Source: Bacteroidetes bacterium ADurb.Bin174
GTDB lineage: Bacteria; Bacteroidota; Bacteroidia; Bacteroidales; Paludibacteraceae
Length of the DNA stretch: 64,000 bases
Reading direction: 5' to 3'
Assembly (NCBI GenBank): GCA_002070265.1
Contig: MWCX01000027.1
Location: forward strand, 35,718-99,717
Within the stretch, counting starts at the first letter, position 1. The number at the start of each line of letters is the position of its first letter. This document shows, in pieces, positions 36,721 to 45,723 of the stretch. The position numbers and the translations under genes are program-made. Under the pieces are notes generated by a model. It was not told the DNA's origin and did not search any database. It worked only from the letters and a program-made list of their open reading frames with translations.

Positions 36721-36909
36721 TTATTTAATTTCTTTATGTACCGTAACTTTCTTCAATATCGGATTGTATTTTTTCAATTCCAAACGACCCGGTGTATTCT
36801 TTTTATTTTTCGTCGTAATATAACGAGATGTACCGGGCATGCCACTTTCTTTGTGTTCAGTGCACTCCAAAATTACCTGTCCTCTTGCTTCTTTATGTTT
36901 CTTAGCCAT
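36721..36909 (-). CDS. rpmG: 50S ribosomal protein L33
   Basis: The 62-residue protein starts [20 protein letters not shown] and has only one cysteine, so it is of the form that lacks the CxxC zinc pairs. It is part of the large subunit and lies between rpmB and DUF4295 in one operon. Confidence 0.95.
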   Translation of the reverse strand: MAKKHKEARGQVILECTEHKESGMPGTSRYITTKNKKNTPGRLELKKYNPILKKVTVHKEIK

Positions 36910-36928
36910 ATGAAAATCCTCTCTTTAT

Positions 36929-37168
36929 TTATGAGAATAAATAACCTTTTTCCGCAGCTTTTTTGATGGCTGCATCTAATCCTATTTTATTGATGGTACG
37001 TAAACCGGCAGCAGATACTTTCAAACTGATCCACATATCCTGTTCAACCCAATAAAACTTTTTTGTAAATAAATTCACATCAAAAGTTCTTTTTGTACGA
37101 CGTTTTGAGTGTGATACATTATTACCCACCATCGCTTTTTTACCGGTAATCTGACAAATCTTAGACAT
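36929..37168 (-). CDS. rpmB: 50S ribosomal protein L28
   Basis: The 79-residue protein has the L28 signature [20 protein letters not shown] with [12 protein letters not shown]. It is the first gene of the ribosomal-protein/ftsY operon, with a promoter 44 bases upstream. Confidence 0.96.
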   Translation of the reverse strand: MSKICQITGKKAMVGNNVSHSKRRTKRTFDVNLFTKKFYWVEQDMWISLKVSAAGLRTINKIGLDAAIKKAAEKGYLFS

Positions 37169-37211
37169 TGCTGTATCTTTTTGTTAAAAAAATGCTTTCA
37201 AAAATAGTGTG

Positions 37212-37242
37212 CAAAAGTACGCTATTTTTTTCAAACCGACAA
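37212..37242 (-). promoter_or_regulatory. Promoter of the rpmB operon
   Basis: On the minus strand TTG (37240-37242), a 20-bp spacer and TACTTTTG (37212-37219) fit the Bacteroidota consensus. The rest of 37243-37440 is AT-rich without recognisable genes. Confidence 0.6.
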
Positions 37243-37439
37243 GTTTTTTTACTATTTATTTGTTGATTTAGATTTCTCGCCAAATGAAACCCACACATTT
37301 TCAAAGCTCAACCGATTATTTTTATTGTTCCTTACGTTCCGTTCGCTTGTTGTTTGTTTTATTTTTTGAAGCATTGGGAAATTATTAAACCAATTTTTCT
37401 AACCTGGCTTTGCAAATTCTTTGTCAAGGTTTGGCTTAG

Positions 37440-37565
37440 TGCGACTTTGATAATGTGCTTTTGCAAATAGCATTGGCGTTATTATGGCTTCATTGTGGCG
37501 TTATTGGCGTTATCTTTTCCTATCAAAGAACCAATTATAAACCATTAATGAACCAATTGAACCAA
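37440..37565 (-). repeat. Degenerate tandem repeats after the AlbA_2 gene
   Basis: Short units related to GGTTCAATTGGTTCAT and GGCGTTATTGGCGTTAT follow each other. Read in the frame of the upstream gene past its stop they give LVQLVH, a stop, then WFIIGSLIGKDNANNATMKP, so the repeat may be a former low-complexity C-terminus. Confidence 0.5.
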
Positions 37566-38888
37566 TTATGAACCATTTAAAAAGTAACTTGTTCCTGCCC
37601 CAACATCTCCTTTTCGTTCAAAAAGTTTATATTGTTCAATAAGCTCTGTCAAATCCCTATATGCAGTTATTTTAGAAACACCATTTAACTCTTGATATTC
37701 CTTATTTGTAATTTTACCTTTCTCTTTCACATACTCAACCGCTTTCAGTTGTCGATCGTTTAAACCAAGTTTGGTAAGTTGTTCTTTTGTCAAGTTGTTT
37801 TTAAACATTGTTACCAACAAACCTCCGTCCTGTTCAATTATTTCAGGCTCAGGAAGTCCTGCCTGTTTGCAGGTTTCAATAATTTTGATTGTACCACGTC
37901 CCCATGCGTCAATCAAACCGCCTTTAAAACAAACATCAGCAATCAAAACATTTCTTGGTCGTGATGAATGTGGTCGTTTTAATGATTCAACAGTTAACGG
38001 ACTTTCTAAACCGCCATCATTCCAAAAGGAAATTTTATCATCGTAAACGCGAATTTGCGTATGAGCACCCATATAATTGCGATGTACCAAAGCATTTAAA
38101 ATGGCTTCACGCATTGCTTCTCTCGGATATTCCGGCGTTTCAATACGGTGCATACCCTCAAACGAAATGTTTTTGATAATGAATTTGTGATTGATTTGAT
38201 CTAAAACCGTTTGATACAAATTTATAATATTTCCTTCTTCACTTTCCTGAAAAATCAAATCCAACTCATCTCTAAAACGACCAATTCTAACATAAATACT
38301 CGGATAGAATTTACCCGGGTCTTTGCCGAACAAAACCAAACCTGCACGTTTTATTTGTCCGTTTTCCGTTAAACGCAGTTTGTCAAAAAGCTGTTCGGTT
38401 GTTAATCCGTCCACTTCGGGTAAACGCCCCTTTTCTTTTGCCATTACTAAGAATTTAGCAACTGCTGTTTCGTCAATATCATCTAATGTAGCACGAGGTT
38501 CAACAACATCGTCCCAAGTTTTGCCCGATTTTTTCAATAAAAATTCATTGAGCGAAGTTCCTGTTAATTCCTGTTTGGTGCTTCCGATACGGTAGTAATA
38601 TCTTCCGCGTAATGAAATGGGAACAGAATAAGGAAGTGTAACAATTTCAATATAATGCATTTCGTTTTCTTCGTGCAGATTTACCTCAACTGTAATCCCC
38701 ATAGTATTGCGGATTTTGTTTGGAATGTCGTCCATTAACCTTTTGTAATCCTCAATGTCTACAACATTTCCGTTATCGTCTTTGCCAATGAAAATAGTAC
38801 CACCTTGTGCGTTTGCAAAACCGCAAATCCATTTCAGGTAGTCATCGTGCCAAGCACTTTTATATTCTATGTTTTGCTGTTCGGGCAT
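37566..38888 (-). CDS. AlbA_2 / HATPase_c_4 putative transcriptional regulator
   Basis: The 440-residue protein has an N-terminal AlbA_2 (Schlafen-like) domain (EYKSAWHDDYLKWICGFANA, then GGTIFIGKDDNGNVV), a GHKL-type ATP-binding domain (EAILNALVHRNYMGAHTQIR, about 275-345) and a winged-helix region at the C-terminus (NDRQLKAVEYVKEKGKITNK). Proteins of this kind are often annotated as RecG-like or as DNA-binding, and occur in accessory regions of Bacteroidota; the biological role is not known. A broken XRE-type regulator gene lies immediately upstream, 24 bp away, on the same strand. The frame is intact and ends in low-complexity DNA repeats. Confidence 0.85.
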   Translation of the reverse strand: MPEQQNIEYKSAWHDDYLKWICGFANAQGGTIFIGKDDNGNVVDIEDYKRLMDDIPNKIRNTMGITVEVNLHEENEMHYIEIVTLPYSVPISLRGRYYYRIGSTKQELTGTSLNEFLLKKSGKTWDDVVEPRATLDDIDETAVAKFLVMAKEKGRLPEVDGLTTEQLFDKLRLTENGQIKRAGLVLFGKDPGKFYPSIYVRIGRFRDELDLIFQESEEGNIINLYQTVLDQINHKFIIKNISFEGMHRIETPEYPREAMREAILNALVHRNYMGAHTQIRVYDDKISFWNDGGLESPLTVESLKRPHSSRPRNVLIADVCFKGGLIDAWGRGTIKIIETCKQAGLPEPEIIEQDGGLLVTMFKNNLTKEQLTKLGLNDRQLKAVEYVKEKGKITNKEYQELNGVSKITAYRDLTELIEQYKLFERKGDVGAGTSYFLNGS

Positions 38889-38911
38889 AGTTATTATGAT
38901 TTAATTTCTTT

Positions 38912-39049
38912 TTAGCCATTCTTATTCAGACTCTTTGTTAATAAATCCCTTGCATCTACTTTCAATAGTTCAGCTATTTTATATAAATCTTCTACACTCG
39001 GCTGTCTTCGTGTGTCAGCACAAACCAAATATGCCGTTTGTGCGGTTGA
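38912..39049 (-). pseudogene. 3' remnant of an XRE-type helix-turn-helix gene
   Basis: An open frame without start codon encodes TRRQPSVEDLYKIAELLKVD followed by ARDLLTKSLNKNG and a stop. This is the typical C-terminal end of a Cro/CI-type helix-turn-helix domain. The N-terminal helices are missing. It ends 24 bp before the AlbA_2 gene, suggesting a former two-gene unit. Bases 39050-39155 show nothing further. Confidence 0.6.
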
Positions 39050-39155
39050 TTAAAATTGGTTTTAAAAATGTGAGGAGAAAAAATAAAAAACATTCTTGTC
39101 GCTCAGTCATTTTAGTTATTCCGTTGGTTTTAGCACGGTGGCCTTACACTTGCAC

Positions 39156-40391
39156 CTAACGCAATAGTTTCAACAGCATCAACAAAGCTGTCTGTGTGGC
39201 ACGCTCAATATTTAACTTCCTATCGTAGGAAAAATGAAATTTTTTAGTTACACAAGTATCTTTTGTAACTACGGATATCCAGGTTGTACCAACAGGTTTA
39301 TCAATCGAACCTCCATCAGGTCCGGCTATTCCGGAAGTCGCGATGGCATAATCGGTATTCATAGAACGCAGTACGCCCTTGGCCATTTCCTCTACCACTT
39401 CCTGACTGACAGCTCCATGTTTTCGAATAATCTCTCCATCAACTTGCAATAGCTTGACTTTCACATCATTGCTGTAGGCTACGACAGTACCTTTGTAATA
39501 AGCAGAACTTCCCGGGACTGATGTAATAAGATGTGCAATATGACCTCCGGTACAACTTTCTGCAGTAGCAACAGTTTTATTCTTCAAAATCAAATATTGA
39601 GCAATAAGTTGCTCAATGGGTATATCTTCTTTCGCAATAATAGCTTTACCCAAAATCTCCTCCAACAGGTCAACCTGATGATTGATGGCTTTCTCCAACA
39701 AACTTTTATCCGTTCCGACAACACTCAATCTTAACCTCACTATGTTATATTGCGGAAGATAAGCCAATCGGATCCGGTCAGGCAACATTTTTTCCCAATC
39801 GGCAATTTTAAGGGCAAGAGCCGACTCAGGGTATCCGGTAACTAAGATGGATTTATGGATGACGGTTTGCGACTGAAAACGTTTTTGCAACTTAGGAATA
39901 ATCTCTTCCGTCATCGCCCTTTTCATCTCATACGGAACTCCGGGCATAGAAACAACAACCTTGTCATTTTCATCAAACCAGGTAATGGGAGCCGTACCCA
40001 AGGGATTTTGAATGATGGTCGCTTTATCGGGTACCATCGCCTGTGACCTGGTCAACTCATTCATTGCCCGCCGGCGGTGATGAAGTAAGTTTTCAATATT
40101 AGCGAATACTGCTTCATCAAAAACCAAGTTAGCTTGAAAATATTTACTAAGAGTAAGTTTGGTAATGTCGTCATTGGTAGGACCGATGCCTCCGGTAAAT
40201 AATACGACATCGGCACGGGTTAAAGCTTGTTGCAACGACTCAGTAATCTGTTTTTCATCATCATGTACCGAAGTGATTTGCACGACTTCAAATCCGACCT
40301 TATTCAATTCGGCAGACATCCAGGCTGCATTGGTATCAACTATCTGCCCAATGAGTATTTCGTCGCCTATGGTAATTATTTCTACCTGCAT
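39156..40391 (-). CDS. cinA: CinA-family protein (competence/damage-inducible)
   Basis: The 411-residue protein has the MoCF/MoeA-like N-terminal domain (GDEILIGQIVDTNAAWMS, GGIGPTNDD) which in some CinA proteins is an ADP-ribose pyrophosphatase, and a C-terminal CinA domain (VATAESCTGGHIAH, about 280, and IATSGIAGPDGG) that in other bacteria is a nicotinamide-mononucleotide deamidase. It lies 3 bp after the DUF3109 gene on the same strand. Confidence 0.95.
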   Translation of the reverse strand: MQVEIITIGDEILIGQIVDTNAAWMSAELNKVGFEVVQITSVHDDEKQITESLQQALTRADVVLFTGGIGPTNDDITKLTLSKYFQANLVFDEAVFANIENLLHHRRRAMNELTRSQAMVPDKATIIQNPLGTAPITWFDENDKVVVSMPGVPYEMKRAMTEEIIPKLQKRFQSQTVIHKSILVTGYPESALALKIADWEKMLPDRIRLAYLPQYNIVRLRLSVVGTDKSLLEKAINHQVDLLEEILGKAIIAKEDIPIEQLIAQYLILKNKTVATAESCTGGHIAHLITSVPGSSAYYKGTVVAYSNDVKVKLLQVDGEIIRKHGAVSQEVVEEMAKGVLRSMNTDYAIATSGIAGPDGGSIDKPVGTTWISVVTKDTCVTKKFHFSYDRKLNIERATQTALLMLLKLLR

Positions 40392-40394
40392 AAG

Positions 40395-40970
40395 CTATGG
40401 TGTTTTTTTAAGCTCTTGAGCGGCAATAACCAATTGATCATACCAAGCCTGGCCAAATTTCCGAATTAAGGGTTCTTTCAGAAACTGATACACCGGAACT
40501 TTTTCTTTATTCCCCGATTCAACAGCACAATTACAAATACTCCAACGGTGGTAGTTTACTGCTATAAAATCTTTAAATTGCTTTACCCGAGCGGGATAGA
40601 GGTGACATGAAATAGGTTTGTTAATGCTGATGCGTCCTTCCCGAAATGCTTTTTCGATGGAGCATAACCATACACCCTTCTGATCCTGGTAAGCAAGTAC
40701 ACACTCACGTCCATTGACAATGGAAGTAACAGCCTCTCCGTCTGTATCAATGTAAGAAATCCCCTGTGCACGAATAACTTCTTTGGAAGTCTCGGGAATA
40801 TCGTCCCAAATCAAAGGTAAAATTTCTTGTATGGCGGCTATCTCCTGCTCTTCCAGAGGTGCACCTGCATCCCCTTCAACACAACATATTCCCTTGCATG
40901 CATTGAGATTACACACGAAATGCTCATCTAAAAAATCTAAACTGATGATGGTATTGTCAATCTGTAACAT
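40395..40970 (-). CDS. DUF3109 cysteine-rich protein
   Basis: The 191-residue protein has conserved cysteine groups: CNLNACKGICC (about 20-30), a Cys in GRECVLAY, VWLCSIEKAF, PISCHLYPARV and WSICNCAVESG. They resemble the YkgJ-type arrangement thought to bind zinc or an iron-sulfur cluster. Members are present in most Bacteroidota; the function is unknown. It is coupled to cinA. Confidence 0.9.
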   Translation of the reverse strand: MLQIDNTIISLDFLDEHFVCNLNACKGICCVEGDAGAPLEEQEIAAIQEILPLIWDDIPETSKEVIRAQGISYIDTDGEAVTSIVNGRECVLAYQDQKGVWLCSIEKAFREGRISINKPISCHLYPARVKQFKDFIAVNYHRWSICNCAVESGNKEKVPVYQFLKEPLIRKFGQAWYDQLVIAAQELKKTP

Positions 40971-40984
40971 TATTATAATTAGAA

Positions 40985-41019
40985 TGAGGCTGCCTATAAG
41001 TTCATAGACAGCCCCCTCA
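40985..41019. terminator. Hairpin between secG and the DUF3109 gene
   Basis: TGAGGCTGCCTAT pairs with ATAGACAGCCCCCTCA with one mismatch and a small bulge. It lies 20 bp after the secG stop on the minus strand and is a likely terminator. The GACAGCCCC part is like the end of the MITE-like element, so it may be a decayed pair of element ends. Confidence 0.5.
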
Positions 41020-41038
41020 ATAAAATGACGTTAAATAA

Positions 41039-41371
41039 TTATTCCTGACCGCTGTCTTCTCCTGAAAATCCGGGATTAACCAAACCCGGCTCAGTTTGCT
41101 GTGCTTCCTGATAAAACTCCTGGATTTCAGAATCATGAGATCCTTTCTGCGGAGCGTGAAATGCTACTACTATAATGGAAAAAACAACCAAAGCAGCTAC
41201 TAAAGTCCAGGTTGCTTTTTCAAGGAAATCGGTAGTTTTACGAACCCCCATAATTTGATTGGATGAAGAAAAACCGGCAGCCAAACCACCTCCTTTGGAA
41301 TTTTGTACCAATACCAAAAGAATCAATAAAAGGGATACTATGACAATCAGAATAATAAAAAGAGTGTACAT
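41039..41371 (-). CDS. secG: Preprotein translocase subunit SecG
   Basis: The 110-residue protein has two membrane segments (about 2-21 and 55-72) joined by the conserved NSKGGGLAAGFSSSNQIMG loop, and a hydrophilic C-terminal tail typical of the Bacteroidota form. It is an accessory part of the SecYEG channel. The gene lies 10 bp after the TPR-like gene in the string sigma-54 activator, lptE, TPR-like, secG. Confidence 0.94.
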   Translation of the reverse strand: MYTLFIILIVIVSLLLILLVLVQNSKGGGLAAGFSSSNQIMGVRKTTDFLEKATWTLVAALVVFSIIVVAFHAPQKGSHDSEIQEFYQEAQQTEPGLVNPGFSGEDSGQE

Positions 41372-41381
41372 ATCTTATGTT

Positions 41382-42047
41382 CTATTTTGTAAGTGTGATA
41401 ATCTTTTCCAAAAACCGAATTTGGTCTGCAAAGTAAATACTTTTTTCCGGATTAATCAAATTTAATCGATTCAATATTTCAATTGCTTCTGCATACCTTT
41501 TCTGACCGATGTATAACTTGCACTTTTTTTCTAAAGAAAGACTATCGTCTTGATTCTCAAGTTTGAAATAATCAGGAATAGGTATTTCTACCTTTCGGGT
41601 TGCCGGTGCGGGTAAAGTTTGCTTTTCAATTCTCGTTTTTCGGGATGTTTCACTTTGTAGTAATGCACGGGAAGCTTTGAGGTTTTCAGCGATTTTCTTT
41701 AAAGACACACGCACGTCTTCCCCATCCGATTCAGCGGCTTCCAATAAGTCGAAATAACCTCCGGTGAAGTTTAATGAATCCCTTTGAAAGGAATCGGGTG
41801 CCTTACTCAAATGAGCTTCCGGAAACAGGTCATAAAACAACTTTTGTTTGTCCGATGCATATAAAGCCGTGATGTTTAACCGGGTATTGAACAAAACATC
41901 ATCAGACTTTTGTAGGGCTTTCAAATACAGAAATTGAGCATGGTAAAAATAGGGGTACCTCTCTGTGTATTCTTTTAAATCAACAAGCTGCTCAGACTGA
42001 ACAGCTTCCGGACTTAACATCAATTTTATAAAATCATTCCGAGTCAT
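41382..42047 (-). CDS. Conserved TPR-like protein, unknown function
   Basis: The 221-residue protein has no signal peptide. The segments TERYPYFYHAQFLYLKALQK and YIGQKRYAEAIEILNRLNLI look like tetratricopeptide helices at the two ends with a charged linker between. It is 4 bp from the lptE gene and 10 bp from secG, a neighbourhood found again in other Bacteroidota. A role in envelope export is only inferred. Confidence 0.7.
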   Translation of the reverse strand: MTRNDFIKLMLSPEAVQSEQLVDLKEYTERYPYFYHAQFLYLKALQKSDDVLFNTRLNITALYASDKQKLFYDLFPEAHLSKAPDSFQRDSLNFTGGYFDLLEAAESDGEDVRVSLKKIAENLKASRALLQSETSRKTRIEKQTLPAPATRKVEIPIPDYFKLENQDDSLSLEKKCKLYIGQKRYAEAIEILNRLNLINPEKSIYFADQIRFLEKIITLTK

Positions 42048-42051
42048 CTTT

Positions 42052-42564
42052 TTACCACTTCGCTACAGTATCATTGTAGATATTATCAATGATATCATCC
42101 ATAATCACCGTCAATAACTCATCTTGCACATCAGTGAGCATGCGGTTACTATCGAATGACTGGAAAGCTGAATACTTCTTTTCAAAATCATCTTCAGAAT
42201 TGACATTGTTTGTAAAACGCACATTGATGGTCACCGTTAATTTTGTTTCTGCCGAATAAGTATCCTGGGCAATTGCCATGGGTGTCAACTGATATTCAAC
42301 TATTTCACCTTCCAAATGCAAATTTCCGCTGCTTTTCAACAATTGCAATCGGGTTTGTTTGGCGTACTTGTCTCTTAACTTTTCAGAAAACTCCTGTGCC
42401 AAAGGAGGATGAACCAACTCCGCCACGTTATTGAAATCAGCAATAGATATGGATTTGGTTTTGGTATAATCAATGGAAGCTCCATTAAAAGTATAAGAAA
42501 TTGAGCAGGAGTTCAAAATCAATAAAACCGGCAACAACAAAAGCAACAGACGCCAAAGTTTCAT
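42052..42564 (-). CDS. lptE: LptE-like outer-membrane lipoprotein
   Basis: About 170 residues. The ATG at 42564 begins the lipoprotein signal MKLWRLLLLLLPVLLILNSC; an upstream in-frame ATG at 42609 would add 15 residues and is rejected. The body (SISYTFNGASIDYTKTKSIS, then HPPLAQEFSEKLRDKYAKQT) matches the LptE family, which plugs the LptD barrel for lipopolysaccharide insertion. It follows the sigma-54 activator by 31 bp. Confidence 0.85.
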   Translation of the reverse strand: MKLWRLLLLLLPVLLILNSCSISYTFNGASIDYTKTKSISIADFNNVAELVHPPLAQEFSEKLRDKYAKQTRLQLLKSSGNLHLEGEIVEYQLTPMAIAQDTYSAETKLTVTINVRFTNNVNSEDDFEKKYSAFQSFDSNRMLTDVQDELLTVIMDDIIDNIYNDTVAKW

Positions 42565-42595
42565 TTTGGGACATATTTTCTTGAAAGTTAGCTCC

Positions 42596-43876
42596 TTAAT
42601 CCAATCCATATTCTTTGATTTTACGGTATAAAGTACGCTCTGATATTTTCAACTCCTCTGCAGCCGAACGCCTTCTCCCCCGATGTTTGGCAAGGGTTTT
42701 CTGTATCATTTGCTTTTCCATTTCAGCCAGACTAACCGGTTCAGGAACAGACTCTATTTCCTGAAAATCACCTTCATCCATATAATGTGTGTCTGCATGT
42801 TCAGGACGAAACGGAACACTTCTCACAATCTTTGCATCCGGCAAGGATTCTCCTTCAACCTGAGTCACAAATACATCTTTTTGTTCAGGCTGCGATGTAA
42901 GATCCAAATCATAAGATTGCGTCGTTACAGGTTGATTTTCCATGATGCCGTGCACCAATCTCTTCAAATCATTCATATCTTTCTTCATGTCGAAAAGCAC
43001 CTGATATAAAATTTCCCGCTCACTGTTGAAGGTACGCTGATCAACAGACCGGCGATCCGAAAACAGTGCCGGCAACCGTTCTATATTTTCATCCGGAAGA
43101 TAAGTTCTCAAAATATCGGCTGAAATTTCACGATGTTGTTCTATGACCGAAATTTGCTCGGCAATATTTTTCAACTGTCTGACATTGCCTTTCCAATAAT
43201 AATTCGTCAACATGGTTTTGGCTTCATCTGTTAATCTGATGGGCGGCATGCGGTATTTATCGGCAAAGTCCGAAGCAAACTTCCTGAAAAGCAATGTGAT
43301 ATCCTCTTTTCTTTCGCGTAAAGGCGGGACATACACAGGAACCGTATTCAACCTGTAATACAAATCCTCCCTAAAACGACCTTCTCTGATGGCCTGTTTC
43401 ATATCTTGATTGGTAGCAGCCACTACCCTTACATCGGTTTTAAGAATTTTGGAAGACCCTACTTTGATGAACTCACCGGCTTCCAATACCCTGAGCAGTC
43501 TGACCTGTGTAGAAAGCGGCAAATCTCCCACTTCATCCAAAAAAATCGTGCCTCCGTCCGCTACTTCAAAATACCCTTTTCTATCGGATGTAGCACCGGT
43601 AAAAGAACCTTTCTCATGCCCAAATAACTCAGAATCAATCGTTCCTTCGGGAATTGCCCCGCAGTTTACAGGAATATACGGACCGTGTTTGCGATGACTG
43701 TATTGATGAATAATCTGCGGAAAATTTTCTTTCCCCACCCCACTTTCGCCGGTTATCAATACTGATAAATCGGTAGCTGCAACTTGAACGGCAATATCAA
43801 TAGCCCGATTCAACAATTCTGAATTGCCGATAATTCCATAGCGCTGCTTAACTGCCTGTATCTCTGAACGATTCAT
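42596..43876 (-). CDS. Sigma-54-dependent activator without receiver domain
   Basis: The 426-residue protein starts directly with the AAA+ domain: Walker A GESGVGKE (43-50), the sigma-54 contact loop as GSFTGA (about 92-97; the usual form is GAFTGA), Walker B GGTIFLDEVGD, and an arginine-finger region. A linker (about 300-385) is followed by a Fis-type helix-turn-helix ending RRRSAAEELKISERTLYRKI. With no N-terminal sensory domain, its activity must be controlled in another way. It heads the lptE-TPR-secG cluster. Confidence 0.93.
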   Translation of the reverse strand: MNRSEIQAVKQRYGIIGNSELLNRAIDIAVQVAATDLSVLITGESGVGKENFPQIIHQYSHRKHGPYIPVNCGAIPEGTIDSELFGHEKGSFTGATSDRKGYFEVADGGTIFLDEVGDLPLSTQVRLLRVLEAGEFIKVGSSKILKTDVRVVAATNQDMKQAIREGRFREDLYYRLNTVPVYVPPLRERKEDITLLFRKFASDFADKYRMPPIRLTDEAKTMLTNYYWKGNVRQLKNIAEQISVIEQHREISADILRTYLPDENIERLPALFSDRRSVDQRTFNSEREILYQVLFDMKKDMNDLKRLVHGIMENQPVTTQSYDLDLTSQPEQKDVFVTQVEGESLPDAKIVRSVPFRPEHADTHYMDEGDFQEIESVPEPVSLAEMEKQMIQKTLAKHRGRRRSAAEELKISERTLYRKIKEYGLD

Positions 43877-43916
43877 ATAAATTTATTTAACACTGAAATT
43901 TTGACATAAAACCTGA

Positions 43917-43943
43917 CAAAATTAATGTTTTTATTGGAAACAA
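43917..43943 (-). promoter_or_regulatory. Promoter of the sigma-54 activator operon
   Basis: On the minus strand TTG (43941-43943) and TAATTTTG (43917-43924) are separated by 16 bp, a somewhat short spacer for the Bacteroidota consensus. Confidence 0.4.
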
Positions 43944-44021
43944 GACAGTGTTTTTGAAAATTTTATATTTTGCTAATGGTTGCAACTTAACAACTGCACC
44001 AAAATGGTATTGATATCCTCA

Positions 44022-44606
44022 TCAATTCTCTGCAACCTGTTCTTTTTGACTCACAAGTTTACAAAACTTTTCCTCCCAGAGCACCCACATCAGGAAAATA
44101 ATACCGTAAAATATGTATTTATACAGACCCTCATGTAAAAAATCAAAACTCTCGGGATTCTTTCTGATAGCAGCAATTATCATGACCATCCTGAAAATAT
44201 TGAATAAATAGACTATCACCAAACCTGCCGGTATATACCACAATTTTTTTAAAAACGGGCCTTTGTAAAACAATATGATGGTCGTAAAAATATAAGCCTG
44301 CTTATATCCCGTGCAAGCCCACACAATCCTGACAGATGCACCATTGTCGTGCCTGATGATACTATTACCCACAATCTCAACATTATAGCCCAACCATACT
44401 AAAACTTTGTGCACCACCTCGGTTAAATGTACAACCATGGCGTTGAATCCGGCTGACAGGTCAATACCGAAGAATGTAACCACTTCATCAGAGTCGTCAC
44501 CCAACATGGTGAATTTCCAAAAAAAATGAGCAGCAAGCAAGATAACGAAGAAATAGATGATTCCCTGCATCGGGTCAAGTATTTTAGGAAGTTTTAGTTT
44601 TGCCAT
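44022..44606 (-). CDS. Exosortase/archaeosortase family protein
   Basis: The 194-residue protein is an integral membrane protein with about five hydrophobic segments. It has the three expected active-site residues: Cys98 in VWACTGYKQ, Arg139 in NIFRMV and His158 in LHEGLYKY. Exosortases are transpeptidase-like enzymes that cut C-terminal sorting signals (PEP-CTERM type) and link proteins to surface polysaccharide. No exopolysaccharide genes or target protein with such a signal are seen nearby; its neighbours are tsaD and the sigma-54 activator. It is 57 bp downstream of tsaD on the same strand. Confidence 0.88.
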   Translation of the reverse strand: MAKLKLPKILDPMQGIIYFFVILLAAHFFWKFTMLGDDSDEVVTFFGIDLSAGFNAMVVHLTEVVHKVLVWLGYNVEIVGNSIIRHDNGASVRIVWACTGYKQAYIFTTIILFYKGPFLKKLWYIPAGLVIVYLFNIFRMVMIIAAIRKNPESFDFLHEGLYKYIFYGIIFLMWVLWEEKFCKLVSQKEQVAEN

Positions 44607-44663
44607 GATTACATTGTTAGATTAGCTTAATGGTATCAATATGATTGTTGATGATTATTGATG

Positions 44664-45686
44664 TCAAAAAGTTACACGCGCATAAGGCGTTGCTGATAAA
44701 TCACAAAAATTCTTGTTTAAATATTTATAATATCCGGCAATGGCTATCATGGCTCCATTATCCGTAGTAAAAGAAAAGGGTGGAATATACACCCGCCATC
44801 CTAATTTCCGACCGGTTTTCAGCATAGCATTTCGCAAAGCTGTATTCGCCGACACCCCGCCTGCCACTGCAATCTCACTGATTTTTAAATCTTTTGCTGC
44901 CTCTACTAATTTCTTCATCAAAATATCCACAATGGTAGCTTGTAAAGATGCCGACAAATCAGATTGATTGTCACGGACGAATGTAGTATCCTCTTTAGTT
45001 TTATCACGCAACAAATATAAAAAAGAAGTTTTCAACCCACTGAAACTGTAGTCATATCCGGCTATTTGCGGCTTTGAAAACTTAAACGCCGAAGGATCTC
45101 CTGTTTTAGCCAAACGTTCAATATGCGGACCTCCTGGATAAGGCAACCCCATGACTTTAGCACATTTGTCAAATGCTTCTCCGGCTGCATCATCAATGGT
45201 TTGTCCGATTATTTCCATGTCAAAATAAGATTTCACAAGAATAATTTGAGAATTACCACCGGAAACCATCAGACACAAAAAAGGAAAGTCGGGCTTCTTT
45301 TCATCTTCCTGACCTTGACTGATAAAATGTGCCAGCACATGCGCCTGCAAATGATCTACTTCAATCAAGGGTATTTCCAATGCCTGAGCAAATCCTTTGG
45401 CAAAGGAAGCTCCAACCAGTAAAGAGCCTAACAAGCCCGGACCCCGGGTAAATGCTATTGCCGACAATTTCGATTTATCAATTCCGGCTGCACGAAGAGC
45501 TTCCTGCACTACCGGAATGATATTTTGTTGATGGGCACGCGATGCCAACTCAGGAACAACACCACCGTACTTTTCATGCACTGCTTGTCCGGCTGTCACA
45601 TTCGAAAGCAATAAATTGTTCTTGATTACGGCCGCAGAAGTATCGTCGCAAGATGATTCTATTCCCAAAATATAAATGTCCGACAT
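44664..45686 (-). CDS. tsaD: tRNA N6-adenosine threonylcarbamoyltransferase
   Basis: TsaD transfers threonylcarbamoyl to A37 of ANN-decoding tRNAs, with TsaB and TsaE. About 340 residues. It has GIESSCDDTSAAVI at the N-terminus, the metal-binding HEKYGGVVPELASRAHQQNI region and the SGGNSQIILVK nucleotide-binding segment. The ATG at 45686 (MSDIYILGIESSC) is preferred to one 12 bases further upstream. It is divergent from tamB, with a MITE-like copy between. Confidence 0.96.
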   Translation of the reverse strand: MSDIYILGIESSCDDTSAAVIKNNLLLSNVTAGQAVHEKYGGVVPELASRAHQQNIIPVVQEALRAAGIDKSKLSAIAFTRGPGLLGSLLVGASFAKGFAQALEIPLIEVDHLQAHVLAHFISQGQEDEKKPDFPFLCLMVSGGNSQIILVKSYFDMEIIGQTIDDAAGEAFDKCAKVMGLPYPGGPHIERLAKTGDPSAFKFSKPQIAGYDYSFSGLKTSFLYLLRDKTKEDTTFVRDNQSDLSASLQATIVDILMKKLVEAAKDLKISEIAVAGGVSANTALRNAMLKTGRKLGWRVYIPPFSFTTDNGAMIAIAGYYKYLNKNFCDLSATPYARVTF

Positions 45687-45723
45687 AACTTTCAACACTA
45701 TTTAGTACTATCTCATCCAAATT

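Noticed and set aside
39139-39162. Sequence ACCTAAC resembling an integron attC core
   Set aside because: The GTTAG is explained by the last codons and stop of cinA, and no second core or symmetric arm is present.
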